Both the position numbers and the translations under genes were made by a program. From contig FPJT01000009.1 of NCBI GenBank assembly GCA_900119535.1, forward strand, positions 62,001 to 126,000: a DNA stretch of 64,000 bases, given 5' to 3'. Of this stretch, positions 41,565-50,214 are shown one piece after another. This DNA comes from Ruminococcus sp. XPD3002 (GTDB taxonomy: Bacteria; Bacillota; Clostridia; Oscillospirales; Ruminococcaceae). The notes under the pieces were generated by a model, which was not told the DNA's origin, did not search any database, and saw only the letters and a list, made by a program, of their open reading frames with translations. Within the stretch, counting starts at the first letter, position 1. Every line of letters begins with the position of its first letter.

Positions 41565-42928
41565 AAGGAAACGGAGAGATCATAAAAGATACTCCAAGCT
41601 GGATTTACTTGGACTGAGAGTAATATCTCAATGTAAATGATTTTATGCGGAAAGGAACGTGAGTCCGATGGAAGAAACTATATCACAGCAGCGTGAAGTC
41701 GGCGGACTTGCTGAGTGACTTGAATAATTTTCAGGGAATATAGGTTTATATAACTTGTTCCATAGTTGTAAGCTACAGAATTAAAGAATTCGTGTCATCA
41801 GGCTGACGCATTGCTGAAATAAAACGACTTCATGTCTAAACTCAGTTTCGATACAGGATTATCTGAAATTTCGACGATGAGTCTTTAGATATATTGTCAA
41901 AAAAATAAAAAGTAAAGGTTGAGTCCGATGAGAAATTGATCTTCATTAACCTAAAGGTTAATATATGCTGCATAAGCGGTGTATATGAAAATAATTTCTG
42001 AAGGGTGAATCCAATGGAAGTTATGTAATTTGATGCTGGGAACCTTCGGGGTACAGAGTGCTATGTGCATGATGTGAACTCGGCATATAAAACCTGAAAG
42101 GAATGATTCCAAAGGGTAATATGGTAAAGTGATGAAAGTCGCTTTAATTATGAAATAACGATACTTGAAAGTATCTTGAACGTGCATTGACGAGAGTCGA
42201 GGTGCGGAAAATATGTCTGAGGACCTTCAGGCGCATGGATCTCATGTGCAGGATGTGAGCCCGGCAGTAAATAATTCTGAAAGGAATGATTCCAAAGGGA
42301 AATATAGTAAAGTGATGAAAGTCGCTTTAATTATGAAATAATGATGCGTAAAACGTGTCTTTAGTGTGCATTGACGAGAGTCAGAACGCAGAATATGCCT
42401 GAGGACCTTCAGGCACAGAGTTTTCAATGTGCAGGATGTGAGCTCGGCAGAAAATAAGTCTGAAAGGAATGAGTCCAAAGGACAGATCCGGTAAAGTGAT
42501 GAAAGTCGCTTTGAATAGACTTCAAAAGGCGTATAAAACGCTGAAAATAATTTCTGAAAGGTGAATCCAATGGGAAATTAAATGATCAAAAGCTGGGGTG
42601 ATGCTTCGGGATGCCGAAAGGTGTGGAAGTATCATGGGTCAGCAAATCGAACCAAACCTATGGATGGATCAATTATATGATAGCATACCATATGGTATTA
42701 CATGCACAACAGTGCAAATAACTGCGAAAGGTGTATACCAATGGGTATTATATAACTAAAGACCGGAGTGATTGCTTCGGGGCATCACAGATGCAGCAGC
42801 AGTCAGGGTCCGGCAGGTTCATTAAACTTGAAAGGAATGAGTCCAAAGAGAAATTAAGCTAAGTGATGAAAGTCGCTTAAAACAATAATAAATAATCAAA
42901 AGCCTCAGTTGTCCGCTGAGGCTTTTTC
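41565..42928 (+). ncRNA. Candidate giant structured non-coding RNA (about 1.36 kb) with repeated modules
   Basis: A gene-free 1.36-kb transcription unit with its own promoter and a strong terminator. It is built from repeated elements. A GAAAGG(AA)TGARTCCRAWGG motif occurs nine times (starting about 41650, 41912, 42000, 42096, 42279, 42462, 42556, 42726, 42830). A hairpin AAAGTGATGAAAGTCGCTTT occurs at 42126, 42309, 42493 and as a trimmed form at 42861. GTGCATTGACGAGAGTC occurs at 42182 and 42366, CTGAGGACCTTCAGG at 42217 and 42399, and GTGCAGGATGTGAGCTCGGC-type sequence at 42065, 42246 and 42429. Units repeat every 181-184 nt, with the GAAAGG motif about every half period. Repeats keep short complementary arms (GGAA..TTCC) while loops vary. 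The style matches the giant ornate bacterial RNAs (ROOL, GOLLD), but family membership is not shown and the length exceeds theirs. Confidence 0.7.
42900..42928. terminator. Terminator ending the large RNA and rarA
   Basis: AAAAGCCTCAG - ttgtccg - CTGAGGCTTTTT perfect stem with T-run on the plus strand; TTTT on the minus strand also, so it can serve convergent rarA. Confidence 0.93.
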
Positions 42929-42929
42929 G

Positions 42930-44201
42930 TTATTCTGCTTCTTCGAGTATCTTTCTGCGGTACTGCAAAGCAGCCTGTTCCTGCTTGTTATCGCCGAATT
43001 CATAGTAAACGTGGTCCTTCAGCGCATCGGGAAGGTACTGCTGACGGACGTAATGATTGTGGTAATCGTGAGGGTACTTGTAATGCTGTCCAACAACAGC
43101 GGCACCCTGTCCGTCGAAGTGCTTGTTCTGGAGATGACGGGGATAATCGAGGGCATCGCAGCTCTGAAGGTCCGCAAGGGCTGCATCTATAGCCATACAT
43201 GCACTGTTGGACTTGGGAGCAGTCGCAAGGAGGATAGTTGCCTCGGCAATAGGGAGCTTCGCTTCGGGAAGTCCCAGCTGAAGCGCCGAATCCACACATG
43301 CCTTGGTTATCTGTACTGCCTGAGGGTAGGCGAGTCCTACGTCCTCACTTGCTATACACAGAAGCCGTCGGCAGAGTGAGATTATATCTCCCGCTTCAAT
43401 AAGACGTGCAGCATAATGCAGAGCAGCGTTCTCGTCCGAACCTCGCACAGATTTGTGGAAGGCTGAGAGGATATCGTAATGCTCGTCGCCGTCGCGGTCA
43501 TAGCGCATATTGCTGCGTTGAGAAAGAAGCTCCAGCGATTCGGGAGTTATAGTTATCCTGCCTTCTGAAACATCACCGCAGACGGTACAGAGCTCGGCGG
43601 TATTCATGGCTTTCCGAACGTCTCCGCCGCATCCGTAGGCTATAGTACGGCAGATAGCATCTGTATAGACCACTTCGCTGCCTGATTCTTCGCCTATCAG
43701 CCTGAATGCACGTTTTATGGCAGGAATTAGCTGATCCGCTGTAACAGGTTTGAACTCGAATACAGTACTTCGGCTGATGACGGCGTTATATACGGCAAAA
43801 TAGGGGTTCTCGGTAGTACTTGCGATAAGGGTTATCTCGCCGTTTTCTATGTACTCCAGGAGACTCTGCTGCTGCTTTTTGTTAAGGTACTGTATCTCGT
43901 CCAGATAAAGGAGGATGCCGTTCTCGCTTCCGAAAGTGCCTATCTGCGATACAACGTCCTTTATATCCGATATCGAGGAATTCGTACCGTTGAGCTTATA
44001 CAGCGACATTCCGCAGTTTTCGGCTATGATACGGGCAACAGTAGTCTTTCCCACGCCTGACGGACCATAGAATATCATGTTCGGTACTTTTCCACTTTCA
44101 ATTATACGGCGCAGGGGCTTGCCTTCCGCAAGGATGTGCTCCTGACCGACAACGTCATCGAGAGTTCGCGGACGAATTTTATCTGCTAATGGTGCAGCCA
44201 T
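42930..44201 (-). CDS. rarA: Replication-associated recombination protein A (RarA/MgsA AAA+ ATPase)
   Basis: A 423-residue clamp-loader-like AAA+ protein acting at stalled replication forks. Motifs: PLADKIRPRTLDDVVGQEH at the N-terminus, Walker A GPSGVGKTT (residues about 46-54), Walker B LYLDEIQYLNKKQQ, sensor ASTTENPYF, and the RarA C-domain GLAYPQAVQITKACVDSALQLGLPEA with the tetramerisation region. AGGAGG precedes ATG 44201. Convergent with the large RNA, sharing the terminator. Confidence 0.95.
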   Translation of the reverse strand: MAAPLADKIRPRTLDDVVGQEHILAEGKPLRRIIESGKVPNMIFYGPSGVGKTTVARIIAENCGMSLYKLNGTNSSISDIKDVVSQIGTFGSENGILLYLDEIQYLNKKQQQSLLEYIENGEITLIASTTENPYFAVYNAVISRSTVFEFKPVTADQLIPAIKRAFRLIGEESGSEVVYTDAICRTIAYGCGGDVRKAMNTAELCTVCGDVSEGRITITPESLELLSQRSNMRYDRDGDEHYDILSAFHKSVRGSDENAALHYAARLIEAGDIISLCRRLLCIASEDVGLAYPQAVQITKACVDSALQLGLPEAKLPIAEATILLATAPKSNSACMAIDAALADLQSCDALDYPRHLQNKHFDGQGAAVVGQHYKYPHDYHNHYVRQQYLPDALKDHVYYEFGDNKQEQAALQYRRKILEEAE

Positions 44202-44210
44202 AGTGACCTC

Positions 44211-44537
44211 CTACATAATTATCTCTGATTTGAAGTATTTCTCCTGAAATTCGATTTGTTTCATTATCTCATCTTTGGTAAAAGTTGTATTTTCGGGACA
44301 AACTACCCATTTTTCTTCAACGTCATCTGCGCGTCTGATTATGGCAATTATCTTTCCCGTGAACGTATCAACAGGATGGTCAACACCGAGGATGTAAGCG
44401 TCCTGTTCTTCACCGTCAGGAGCGATAATTCCTGCAATATAACCGTAATTTACGGGATAGACCATGTCCGGGTATTCGGGGTGACAGCTTCCGAGAGGAC
44501 GGTCGACCGTAACTTTTACTTTTCTTCCTATCACCAT
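44211..44537 (-). CDS. Compact inorganic-pyrophosphatase-family protein
   Basis: A 108-residue protein, about 60% of the normal family I pyrophosphatase length, yet with recognisable core: VDRPLGSCHPEYPDMVYPVNYGYI, DGEEQDAYILGV and VIRRADDVEEKWVV. Such short forms occur widely in Firmicutes. The acidic metal cluster is only partly present, so true pyrophosphatase activity is uncertain. Good AAGGAG before ATG; 9 bases from rarA. Confidence 0.8.
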   Translation of the reverse strand: MVIGRKVKVTVDRPLGSCHPEYPDMVYPVNYGYIAGIIAPDGEEQDAYILGVDHPVDTFTGKIIAIIRRADDVEEKWVVCPENTTFTKDEIMKQIEFQEKYFKSEIIM

Positions 44538-44580
44538 GATTTTCTCCTTCTGAAAATACTTTTGTCTGGTACTTGGTGTA

Positions 44581-44997
44581 TTATTCTTTTATCAGCATGG
44601 AGAAAACGTTTTTGCGGTCGAGTTCCTCCACAATTTCTTTAAGCATCATTTTTCTGCACTGTTCCTCGTCAGCCCAGAGGTAGTCCATATGCTCCTCGCT
44701 GAGTGTTACGCTGTATGTATCGGAATGACAGAGGTATCCGATAGAGAGGAGTGTGTGTCCGTTATGTTTAAACAGCGAAACATCGAGCAGTTCATCGACA
44801 TTATCTATCGATATGCCTGATTCTTCCTGTATCTCACGCAATACCGCTTCTTCGGGAGATTCGTTCTCCTCTATTTTTCCTCCCGGAGGCTCCCAGCAGT
44901 AAGCTCCCGTATCTTCAAAGCTGCTTCGCTGAAGCAGAAGTATCTTTTTCATGTCGGGCGAAAAGACGATGCCCTTGACGATCAAAGTTGCTGTCAT
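44581..44997 (-). CDS. Nudix hydrolase
   Basis: A 138-residue Nudix protein with the full box GGKIEENESPEEAVLREIQEESGI (Gx5Ex7REUxEExGU). It cleaves a nucleoside diphosphate linked to another group, as in MutT-like 8-oxo-dGTP clean-up; substrate unknown. GGGGG precedes ATG. Confidence 0.92.
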   Translation of the reverse strand: MTATLIVKGIVFSPDMKKILLLQRSSFEDTGAYCWEPPGGKIEENESPEEAVLREIQEESGISIDNVDELLDVSLFKHNGHTLLSIGYLCHSDTYSVTLSEEHMDYLWADEEQCRKMMLKEIVEELDRKNVFSMLIKE

Positions 44998-45025
44998 AAG
45001 CTCAACCCCCTTGGATATCAGTTAA

Positions 45026-45817
45026 TTACGGCTTTCTCGCAAGCTCCAGGTCTATGGTGTCGTATATCGTTATAGAACCGCCGTGAGAGTCTATAGCGTT
45101 TTTTATTTCAGAGAAGAAAGCTGTCCTTATATCTTCGTCCATTGCGATATGGTCTGAATATGTGCCGAGCAATTTGCAGTATTCATCTGCGGAAAAAGTC
45201 CTTGTACGGCGGAAAAGTGTGTATTTTATATCGGTAAAACCGTACTTTACGGCAGTTTCTGCAATATCCGAAGCCTGTTTTTCGGTGAATTCTGCGGACG
45301 GTCTGCGTTTTTTGCCGTGAAACGGATAGTAGTACCTGTCATATAGCTCATCGATCTCGCAGGAAAGCTGAGTGTTGCCCTTGTCACGGTAAGGACGATT
45401 TGCGAAACGTGCAAAGGCTCCGCCTTTTTTCAGCAGCGAGAGTACTTTCGGATAGCCGATGTCTTCGGGTATCCAGTGGAAAGCGGTCGCAGAATACACA
45501 AGATCGAATGTGCTTTCGGAAAGACCGACTTCTTCAAATCTGCCTGTAATTACCGAGAAGTCAGGATAGTTCCTGAACTTCTCTCGGCAAATGGCAGAAA
45601 GCTCGTCTCCGTATTCCACGGCAGTAAGACTGCATCCTGTACTGAGTATCGGCGCAGAAGCCTGACCTGTACCTATTCCGATCTCCAGCGCCGTTGAAGT
45701 TTCGTTCAAAGGCATATAACCGAAAATTATTCTGTAGAGTTCAGCAACGTAAGTGGGACGGTATTTATCGTAATCGGATGCAACTGTATTAAAGCTACTT
45801 TCTGATGCTGCTGACAT
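45026..45817 (-). CDS. Class I SAM-dependent methyltransferase
   Basis: A 263-residue methyltransferase with the SAM-binding motif ALEIGIGTGQASAPIL (residues about 42-57), acidic loop TAVEYGDE and SATAFHWI. The YDKYRPTY opening is typical of the Methyltransf_11/25 type acting on small molecules. Acceptor unknown. GAGGAAG precedes ATG. Confidence 0.9.
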   Translation of the reverse strand: MSAASESSFNTVASDYDKYRPTYVAELYRIIFGYMPLNETSTALEIGIGTGQASAPILSTGCSLTAVEYGDELSAICREKFRNYPDFSVITGRFEEVGLSESTFDLVYSATAFHWIPEDIGYPKVLSLLKKGGAFARFANRPYRDKGNTQLSCEIDELYDRYYYPFHGKKRRPSAEFTEKQASDIAETAVKYGFTDIKYTLFRRTRTFSADEYCKLLGTYSDHIAMDEDIRTAFFSEIKNAIDSHGGSITIYDTIDLELARKP

Positions 45818-45830
45818 TTTCTCTTCCTCA

Positions 45831-45864
45831 AAAAAATAGCGGGACGGACAGTCTTGTCCGTCCC
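45831..45864 (-). terminator. Terminator after glyA
   Basis: Minus strand: GGGACGGAC-aagact-GTCCGTCCC, then GCTATTTTTTT. Confidence 0.92.
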
Positions 45865-45877
45865 TTTTGCAATATTA

Positions 45878-47134
45878 TTACTTGTAAAGTGGGAACTTCT
45901 CGCAGATAGCGTTAACGCCTGCACGGATCTCGTCAGCCTTGTTCTCGAAATCTGTAGCGCAGAGGTAGATGTACTCAGCGATCTTTTCCATTTCCTCAAC
46001 GCCGAGACCTCTTGTAGTAACAGCAGGAGTACCAATACGGATACCGCTTGTTACGAATGGCTTCTCGGGATCGTTGTGGATAGCGTTCTTGTTAACAGTG
46101 ATATAAACCTCATCAAGTCTGTGCTCGAGTTCCTTACCTGTGATGTTGAAAGGACGGAGGTCAACGAGCATGAGGTGGTTATCTGTACCGCCTGAAACGA
46201 GGTTGAAGCCTCTCTTGAGGAGTCCGTCAGCAAGAGCCTTAGCGTTCTCAACTATGCGCTTCTGATAGTCCTTGAACTCAGGCTTGAGAGCCTCACCGAA
46301 GCAAACAGCCTTAGCAGCGATAGTGTGCATGAGAGGACCGCCCTGTGTACCTGGGAATATAGCGGAGTTTATCTTCTTAGCGAGGAACTCGTTGTTTGTG
46401 AGGATAAGACCGCCTCTTGGTCCGCGGAGAGTCTTGTGAGTTGTAGTTGTAACGATATCAGCATAAGGTACAGGTGACTCGTGGCAGCCTGCAGCAACAA
46501 GACCTGCGATGTGAGCCATATCTACCATGAGGAGCGCACCAACAGCTCTTGCGATCTCTGAAAGACGCTTGAAGTCGAGAGCGCGTGGATAAGCAGATGC
46601 ACCTGCAACGATAAGCTTTGGCTTGTTCTTGTTAGCGAGCTTGTAAACTTCATCGTAGTTGATAGTCTCTGTTTCATCGTCAAGACCGTAAGAAACGAAG
46701 TTGAAGTATTTACCTGAGAGGTTAACAGGTGAACCGTGTGTAAGGTGTCCGCCGTCTGCAAGGCTCATACCGAGAACAGTATCGCCGGGCTGGAGAACAG
46801 CGAAGTAAACAGCAGTATTAGCCTGAGCACCTGAATGCGGCTGTACGTTAGCGTACTTAGCACCGAAAAGCTGACATGCGCGCTCGATAGCGATAGCCTC
46901 TACCTCGTCAACGCACTGACATCCGCCGTAGTAACGCTTTCCGGGGTAACCCTCAGCGTATTTATTGGTAAGAACAGAACCCATAGCAGCCATAACTGCG
47001 GGAGAAACGATATTCTCACTTGCGATGAGTTCGAGGTTTCTTCTCTGTCTTGCAAGCTCCTTATCCATTGCAGCACCCACAGCAGGGTCATACTTTGAAA
47101 CGAAGCCGATAGAATCCATGAGATCATTGTACAT
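45878..47134 (-). CDS. glyA: Serine hydroxymethyltransferase
   Basis: A 418-residue PLP enzyme interconverting serine and glycine with transfer of a one-carbon unit to tetrahydrofolate. PLP lysine is Lys234 in [14 protein letters not shown]; also [31 protein letters not shown] and [10 protein letters not shown]. Own terminator downstream and AAGGAG before ATG. The upstream 110-base gap has only a short ACCGGA/TCCGGT hairpin; no glycine riboswitch was recognised. Confidence 0.97.
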   Translation of the reverse strand: MYNDLMDSIGFVSKYDPAVGAAMDKELARQRRNLELIASENIVSPAVMAAMGSVLTNKYAEGYPGKRYYGGCQCVDEVEAIAIERACQLFGAKYANVQPHSGAQANTAVYFAVLQPGDTVLGMSLADGGHLTHGSPVNLSGKYFNFVSYGLDDETETINYDEVYKLANKNKPKLIVAGASAYPRALDFKRLSEIARAVGALLMVDMAHIAGLVAAGCHESPVPYADIVTTTTHKTLRGPRGGLILTNNEFLAKKINSAIFPGTQGGPLMHTIAAKAVCFGEALKPEFKDYQKRIVENAKALADGLLKRGFNLVSGGTDNHLMLVDLRPFNITGKELEHRLDEVYITVNKNAIHNDPEKPFVTSGIRIGTPAVTTRGLGVEEMEKIAEYIYLCATDFENKADEIRAGVNAICEKFPLYK

Positions 47135-47244
47135 TGTAGTTCAGCACTCCTTTAAAATATTTGATTTGCTCAATATATATCGACCGGATACAGATCCGGT
47201 GATGAACGTGTTTGGAGAAGGCGGAAACCTTCCTGCGGCATTAT

Positions 47245-48075
47245 TTATTTCTTTAATATCTCATTCCAGCTCGGATGCTCTGTAACAGATGCATATGTAT
47301 AGAACTGGAGTATCATTGTAGCGTCATTTGAATCGATCGAACCGTCTCCGTCGATATCACAGCGCTTTTTCTGTCCCGGAGCGTAGCTCAGCGGCGAACC
47401 TGTAGCGGCAGACGAGTATGCCATAAGGATGTATGTTGCATCAGAAGCGTCGATAAAGCCATTCATATCAGCATCACCGAGATAGGGATAATAGCTGATA
47501 TCGTATGTAGCTATCGGCACATCACCGACAATGGGGTAGACCTTAACCGTAGCGCTGTCTGAATTTGCGAAGGCGTTTTCGAGCCTTGAAGGTTCAGATG
47601 TACAGTGTTCACCGATATTGACGGTCTCGGTCTTGGTCTTGAAATGGCCGTCTTTGTCCTTTTCGGGAAGCTGAGTTGTCATGGTAATTGTGACATTGAG
47701 TCCCGAAAGGTCGATGTCGCCCCAGTTATCAAGGTATTCCTTTTTAGTGGGGAGGCTGTCCAGAGAGATGACGGCTTTTTTGTAAAGCGCCTGGATAGTT
47801 ACGTCGCTTGTCACCTTATCGGGAACATTTCCCCAGGAGCTGAAAGCGATCTGAGTGTATATATCCAGGTGACGTTCAAGCTTTGAGGTATCGATCTTTG
47901 AAAGGTCGACAGGTTTACCGTCCTCGACGGAAAGAGTTTCCATTATCCTGCCCTCGAAATCGAGGACGATAACGTTATGTTTTTTTGTATCCGCTGCGGA
48001 AGCACTGAAAGGTACTGCCGATACTGCAAGAATGACAGCGGCAGTCGCAGCGGAGATAAATTCAGAAAACTTCAT
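47245..48075 (-). CDS. Secreted dockerin protein of unknown function
   Basis: A 276-residue exported protein: signal peptide (1-28), a beta-rich N-terminal domain of about 165 residues without recognised family, then a type I dockerin (about 197-268, DADMNGFIDASD and CDIDGDGSIDSND, both calcium loops intact). The dockerin would attach it to a cohesin scaffold. It lies at the end of the aroB-aroA-aroC operon and overlaps the previous gene by 4 bases; a strong AGGAGG site supports the start. Confidence 0.82.
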   Translation of the reverse strand: MKFSEFISAATAAVILAVSAVPFSASAADTKKHNVIVLDFEGRIMETLSVEDGKPVDLSKIDTSKLERHLDIYTQIAFSSWGNVPDKVTSDVTIQALYKKAVISLDSLPTKKEYLDNWGDIDLSGLNVTITMTTQLPEKDKDGHFKTKTETVNIGEHCTSEPSRLENAFANSDSATVKVYPIVGDVPIATYDISYYPYLGDADMNGFIDASDATYILMAYSSAATGSPLSYAPGQKKRCDIDGDGSIDSNDATMILQFYTYASVTEHPSWNEILKK

Positions 48076-48371
48076 GTTAATTCCTCCTGTCTGCTTCTGA
48101 AGAAGAACAGTCTGCAGGTAGACGAGATCTTTTCTGCAAGCTCCGAATATTTCTGGTATGGCATTCTCAGCAGCATGAAATCTGCTGAAAGAAGTGCGTT
48201 GCCATCCGGTTCATACTGATAAACGGCGTAGAGCAGAACTTCATCCCAGTCAAGTTCATGAGAGAGCTCTTCGGCGGCAGAGCGGTATTCGTCGAAATGA
48301 GCCTCGATAACATCAAGAGGAAAAAATCCCTGAAAAACAGAGTGTATATAAAGATCGGCGTCATAGTTCAT
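48072..48371 (-). CDS. Small hypothetical protein in the aro operon
   Basis: A 99-residue soluble protein opening MNYDADLYIHSVFQGFFPLDVI. No recognised family; acidic and aromatic-rich, with a basic C-terminus (RLFFFRSRQEE). AAGGAGG precedes ATG. It overlaps the dockerin gene start by 4 bases. Confidence 0.7.
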   Translation of the reverse strand: MNYDADLYIHSVFQGFFPLDVIEAHFDEYRSAAEELSHELDWDEVLLYAVYQYEPDGNALLSADFMLLRMPYQKYSELAEKISSTCRLFFFRSRQEELT

Positions 48372-48383
48372 ACAACTGCCTCC

Positions 48384-48578
48384 TTATTGGTCTTTGCTGT
48401 TTTTATCCTTAGGATCGCTTTTGTTGAAGCGTTTCATTCTGGTCTTGTATGTGATCATGGCTGTAGCGACAGAGACTGCAAGGAACACGATGATAAAAAC
48501 AGCTATCACAGTTCCTTGGGAAATATCTTTTGTCTGCTCCGCAAGAGGGAGCAAATGATCAGTTATCGGAAAGGTCAT
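48384..48578 (-). CDS. Small single-pass membrane protein
   Basis: A 64-residue protein with one membrane helix (VIAVFIIVFLAVSVATAM, residues about 24-41) and a basic cytoplasmic tail. AGGAGG precedes ATG. It overlaps the DUF4364 gene by 20 bases, so it is part of the aro operon. Function unknown. Confidence 0.75.
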   Translation of the reverse strand: MTFPITDHLLPLAEQTKDISQGTVIAVFIIVFLAVSVATAMITYKTRMKRFNKSDPKDKNSKDQ

Positions 48579-49152
48579 AGCTTACCTCCTCGTTGGAAAG
48601 AGCAAGCTCTATCACTTTTCCATAGAAACCCGAAGGGTTGAGCATTATCCTTTCACCGATAAGCTTAGCCTGTTTCATATCGGGTGCATACAGTTTAAGG
48701 TCCATAAGGTCGTTCTGTATATCAAGGCAGCGGATATGAGCATAGCAGCCTTTTTCAAGGGGGATATACTCTATCTTGATCTCCTGTTCGAGTTTGAGAC
48801 GTGCGAAGTATCTGAGAGCTGCAAGAACGAGCTTGTCCCTGTATGATTTTGGGGCATATTTTTTCAGCTCCTTGGCACATGCCTCGCCCTTTGGAAGGAG
48901 AGCATAGCAATCCGTACCCTCGGCGTCCTTTTCCTCGCCTATCAGCTGATTTTTCAGCAGATAATCGAGGGAATCCTGATAGCAGAAGTAATTTACGACA
49001 CCTGTACTGATAGCGATATCATAGAGATGCTCCGTACAAACAGGTCTGCCGATCTTATAAAGCAGATAGCAGAGGAGTATATTCAGTGTAGGAACGTCCT
49101 TGATCTCGGTATCAGCCATTTCGGACATTTTGAAAATATTTTCTTCCTGCAT
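48559..49152 (-). CDS. DUF4364 family protein
   Basis: A 197-residue protein matching DUF4364, a winged-helix-like family of Firmicutes (LNILLCYLLYKIGRPVCTEHLYDIAISTGVVNYF, EGTDCYALLPKGEACAKEL). Probably nucleic-acid-binding or regulatory by fold; no function is established. Nine bases downstream of aroC on the same strand. Confidence 0.87.
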   Translation of the reverse strand: MQEENIFKMSEMADTEIKDVPTLNILLCYLLYKIGRPVCTEHLYDIAISTGVVNYFCYQDSLDYLLKNQLIGEEKDAEGTDCYALLPKGEACAKELKKYAPKSYRDKLVLAALRYFARLKLEQEIKIEYIPLEKGCYAHIRCLDIQNDLMDLKLYAPDMKQAKLIGERIMLNPSGFYGKVIELALSNEEVSYDLSDN

Positions 49153-49161
49153 ATAACCACC

Positions 49162-50214
49162 CTAACAGAAATTCGGATAATCAAGCATATGTGAAAGAAG
49201 CGCTATATTTACAGCTGCTTCCACACAGGGAACCGCCTTTGGAACAAAGCAGGCTTCGTGATCGCTTGAAGAATCAGCGGCGGAAACGGGCAGGGCAGGT
49301 ACGAATCCCACCTTCAGCGTTATTGGCATACCTGAGGATATGCCGCCGATGATACCGCCGTGATTATTGGTTTTTGTGAATGATCTGCCGAATTTGTCGG
49401 TGCAGAACTCGTCATCGTTCTGACTTCCGAGCATTTCAGCCGAACCGAAGCCCGTACCGAATTCGAGTCCCTTTACACCGGGGATGCCGAATATCAGCTG
49501 AGCTATAGTATTTCCGAGACCGTCGAATAAAGGCGAGCCGACTCCTGCGGGGACATTTATCGCCGCACATTCGACAATGCCGCCGAGGGATTCGCCTGTT
49601 TCACGGGCTTTTTCAACGTCAGCGAGCATGTCCCAGCCTTTTTTGTCATGAATAACGGGGAAGTCCTTGCTGCGGACGCTGATGACTCCGTCTCTGCTTA
49701 TATTGACGGGATCGAAAGGATTATCTTTGATGTTGTGGAGCTGAAGTATATGAGCTCCTGTATAGATGCCGCGCCTTTCAAGTATCTGACCGCAGACAGC
49801 GCCTGCAAAGCACAGGGGAGCGGTAAGGCGGTCGGTGAACTTATCAAGGTACATGACATCTGTATATCCGCGGTATCTCACTGTACCCGTATAGTCGGAA
49901 GTACCGACACGGTCTGTGGGAACTTCAACGGGGTATTCGATATGGCGTATTTCAGCATTCTGTATGAGGGCACACAACGGCGCACCTGTTGTACGCTCGT
50001 TCAGCACACCTGATATTATACGGGGACTTGCCTGTATACAGGGCTGAGAGCTGTTTCTGAGTGCAGAAGGGTATCTTCTTGCCATAAAGGACGAAACTTC
50101 CTCGGCATCGATGAATTCGCCTGCGGGAAGACCGCTTATGGTGATACCTGCTGTGGGATCCTGTGACTCTCCGAATATAGAAACAGAAATGCGGTTATTC
50201 CATATCGATGACAT
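49162..50214 (-). CDS. aroC: Chorismate synthase
   Basis: A 350-residue enzyme converting EPSP to chorismate with reduced FMN. Family motifs: RISVSIFGESQDPTAGITISGLPAG, RTTGAPLCALIQN, YRGYTD and GGIIGGISSGMPI. It overlaps aroA by 20 bases, with its GGAGG site inside the aroA end. Confidence 0.94.
   Translation of the reverse strand: MSSIWNNRISVSIFGESQDPTAGITISGLPAGEFIDAEEVSSFMARRYPSALRNSSQPCIQASPRIISGVLNERTTGAPLCALIQNAEIRHIEYPVEVPTDRVGTSDYTGTVRYRGYTDVMYLDKFTDRLTAPLCFAGAVCGQILERRGIYTGAHILQLHNIKDNPFDPVNISRDGVISVRSKDFPVIHDKKGWDMLADVEKARETGESLGGIVECAAINVPAGVGSPLFDGLGNTIAQLIFGIPGVKGLEFGTGFGSAEMLGSQNDDEFCTDKFGRSFTKTNNHGGIIGGISSGMPITLKVGFVPALPVSAADSSSDHEACFVPKAVPCVEAAVNIALLSHMLDYPNFC

Noticed and set aside
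41951..42478. Two 78-codon minus-strand frames in the giant RNA locus with similar sequences (containing HHYFIIKATFITL-like text)
   Set aside because: Their similarity follows from the 183-nt repeats; no ribosome binding site or other coding signal.
42096..42880. CRISPR array
   Set aside because: Repeats are imperfect, 180-nt scale, with conserved segments both in repeat and spacer positions, and no cas genes are near.
47135..47244. Glycine or tetrahydrofolate riboswitch before glyA
   Set aside because: Only a 6-bp ACCGGA/TCCGGT hairpin is visible and no core consensus of either class.
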